DNA from: an uncultured Clostridia bacterium
GTDB lineage: Bacteria; Bacillota; Clostridia; Oscillospirales; Ruminococcaceae
NCBI GenBank assembly: GCA_937901465.1
Contig: CALGTU010000101.1
Location: 1 to 6,497, forward strand
Length of the DNA: 6,497 nucleotides
Reading direction: 5' to 3'
Under the pieces are notes generated by a model. It did not search any database. It saw only the letters and a program-made list of their open reading frames with translations, and was not told the DNA's origin. Shown here piece by piece: positions 5,723-6,497 of the stretch (the stretch's first letter is position 1; every line of letters begins with the position of its first letter). The position numbers and the translations under genes are program-made.

Positions 5723-6390
5723 CAGATCTCCTCCGATAATTGTTTTTGATCAAATATCATAACAGTAGATTTATAAATAAAATATAATCCAAAACTAAAG
5801 ATAACAGAACCTATAATATCTGTAAGCCAATGAACACCTGAAATAGTTCTTCCTATTATCATAAATAACGAAAACAAAAAGACAACTGTATTTATCACAT
5901 TCTTTATAATAATATTTTTGGTTCTGCGATTATTTTGAAAATTTACTGTAGGCATAACAGAAAGTACAAGAAGTGTCGTTGAAGAAGGATATGATGCTTC
6001 CATCACACCTTCTATAAGTATAGGCCGATAATTTATAGGAATCGTTTCAAAAATCAGATATCCAAATATCACTATAACATAATATACGCCCAAAAGAATA
6101 ATATCTATATCAACCTTAAACAGACTTTTTCTTTTAATAAGCTGAATAAATCCTATTATGCCAAAAAACATACAACTGAATATCGGAATAAGTCCCATCC
6201 AATCCGTAATATAATATATTATCATATTTTGGCCTGTCAATTTATGAAACCAATGATTCAATGTGGAAAAACCTACGTTTGTACCATTGACTCCAATAGG
6301 TTTTACATCAACTTTTTGAATAAGTATTGTCCATATTATAAATGCTATAATCAGAACCATTCCTGTTATAAATATCCTCTTTTCTTTCAT
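5722..6390 (-). CDS. PAP2-family integral membrane protein, atypical active site
   Basis: 222 residues from the ATG at 6390, which has AAGGAGGA (6397-6404) 6 bases upstream; a longer reading from 6459 would start before the likely promoter and is rejected. It has about six hydrophobic helices, one of them at the N-terminus (8-25). PAP2 enzymes dephosphorylate lipid phosphates such as phosphatidate or undecaprenyl pyrophosphate. Motif 3 is nearly intact: GRTISGVHWLTD (180-191) with R181, nucleophile H187 and D191 (the usual leading Ser is Gly). Motif 2, normally PSGH, reads PSST (135-138), so the acid His is Thr. Motif 1 keeps R122-P123, but Glu (115) stands where the Lys of KxxxxxxRP belongs. 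Activity may be altered or lost. It shares an overlapping stop/start with the XRE gene, so the pair probably works together, perhaps as a lipid-sensing unit (inference). Confidence 0.85.
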   Translation of the reverse strand: MKEKRIFITGMVLIIAFIIWTILIQKVDVKPIGVNGTNVGFSTLNHWFHKLTGQNMIIYYITDWMGLIPIFSCMFFGIIGFIQLIKRKSLFKVDIDIILLGVYYVIVIFGYLIFETIPINYRPILIEGVMEASYPSSTTLLVLSVMPTVNFQNNRRTKNIIIKNVINTVVFLFSLFMIIGRTISGVHWLTDIIGSVIFSFGLYFIYKSTVMIFDQKQLSEEI

Positions 6391-6413
6391 TCTGTATCCT
6401 CCTTCGTTTTTAA

Positions 6414-6442
6414 ATAATAACAAAATATATAAAAAGAGTAAA
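6414..6442 (-). promoter_or_regulatory. Possible promoter of the PAP2-XRE operon
   Basis: On the minus strand, TTTACT (6437-6442; four of six) and TATTAT (6414-6419; five of six) are 17 bases apart, with a TG one base before the -10. The leader would be only about 17 bases, just enough for the ribosome binding site. An alternative is TTACGA (6451-6456) with TATATA further upstream, at 19-base spacing. Confidence 0.4.
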
Positions 6443-6444
6443 GA

Positions 6445-6455
6445 TACGAATCGTA
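6445..6455. promoter_or_regulatory. Palindrome upstream of the PAP2-XRE operon, candidate operator
   Basis: TACGA-A-TCGTA is a perfect 5-1-5 inverted repeat, 2 bases upstream of the proposed -35. Size and position suit a dimeric XRE repressor or activator acting on its own operon. The assignment rests only on symmetry and position. Confidence 0.35.
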
Positions 6456-6463
6456 ACAATAAA

Positions 6464-6497
6464 AAACCACTTCCGATACTTACATCAGAAGTGGTTT
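6464..6497 (-). terminator. Terminator of a minus-strand gene beyond the right edge
   Basis: AAACCACTTC (6464-6473) pairs perfectly with GAAGTGGTTT (6488-6497), and GAT/ATC pair further inside. On the minus strand the stem runs into a T run (TTTTTTATTGTT), so it should end transcription of a gene to the right. The stem may extend past the window. Confidence 0.8.

Noticed and set aside
6391..6459. Longer N-terminus of the PAP2 protein
   Set aside because: It runs through the candidate promoter and lacks a ribosome binding site, whereas AAGGAGGA sits just before the ATG at 6390.

Overview
The window is AT-rich bacterial chromosome, most likely from an anaerobic, low-GC member of the Clostridia (Bacillota). 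The pointers are strong AGGAGG-type ribosome binding sites, TTG starts, a fermentative L-lactate dehydrogenase, an ECF-type sigma factor paired with a membrane protein, and an XRE regulator with a multi-pass membrane tail. This is judged from gene style, not from a search. I see no RNA gene, CRISPR array, insertion sequence or attachment site.

Left part (1-808): two minus-strand genes. The 5' end of ychF (translation-associated P-loop ATPase/GTPase) runs off the left edge and has its own promoter. Upstream lies a 59-residue membrane protein with an acidic tail and a near-consensus promoter. Its promoter sits back to back with the putative promoter of a plus-strand operon.

Centre left (807-3416, plus strand): nth (endonuclease III) and ldh (L-lactate dehydrogenase) form a two-gene operon ending in a hairpin. 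A few bases later a fully consensus promoter drives a single alpha/beta hydrolase gene. A long perfect hairpin at 3376-3416 terminates this gene and the convergent minus-strand operon. Both enzymes of the first operon carry departures from the family pattern: Nth lacks the fourth iron-sulfur cysteine at its usual place, and Ldh lacks both classic residues of the fructose-1,6-bisphosphate site.

Right part (3432-6497, minus strand): two operons. The upstream one encodes a degenerate PAP2-family membrane protein and, coupled through a TGATG overlap, an XRE regulator with four membrane helices. It ends at a hairpin at 5082-5115. The downstream one encodes an ECF-like sigma factor and, 16 bases later, a single-pass membrane protein. 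That protein has a short cytoplasmic N-terminus and an outside M23/LytM-fold domain that has lost all three zinc ligands. The likeliest reading is a sigma/anti-sigma pair whose sensor is a dead peptidoglycan-peptidase fold. This is the most interesting system in the window, but it is inference. The right edge is the terminator hairpin of a further minus-strand gene.
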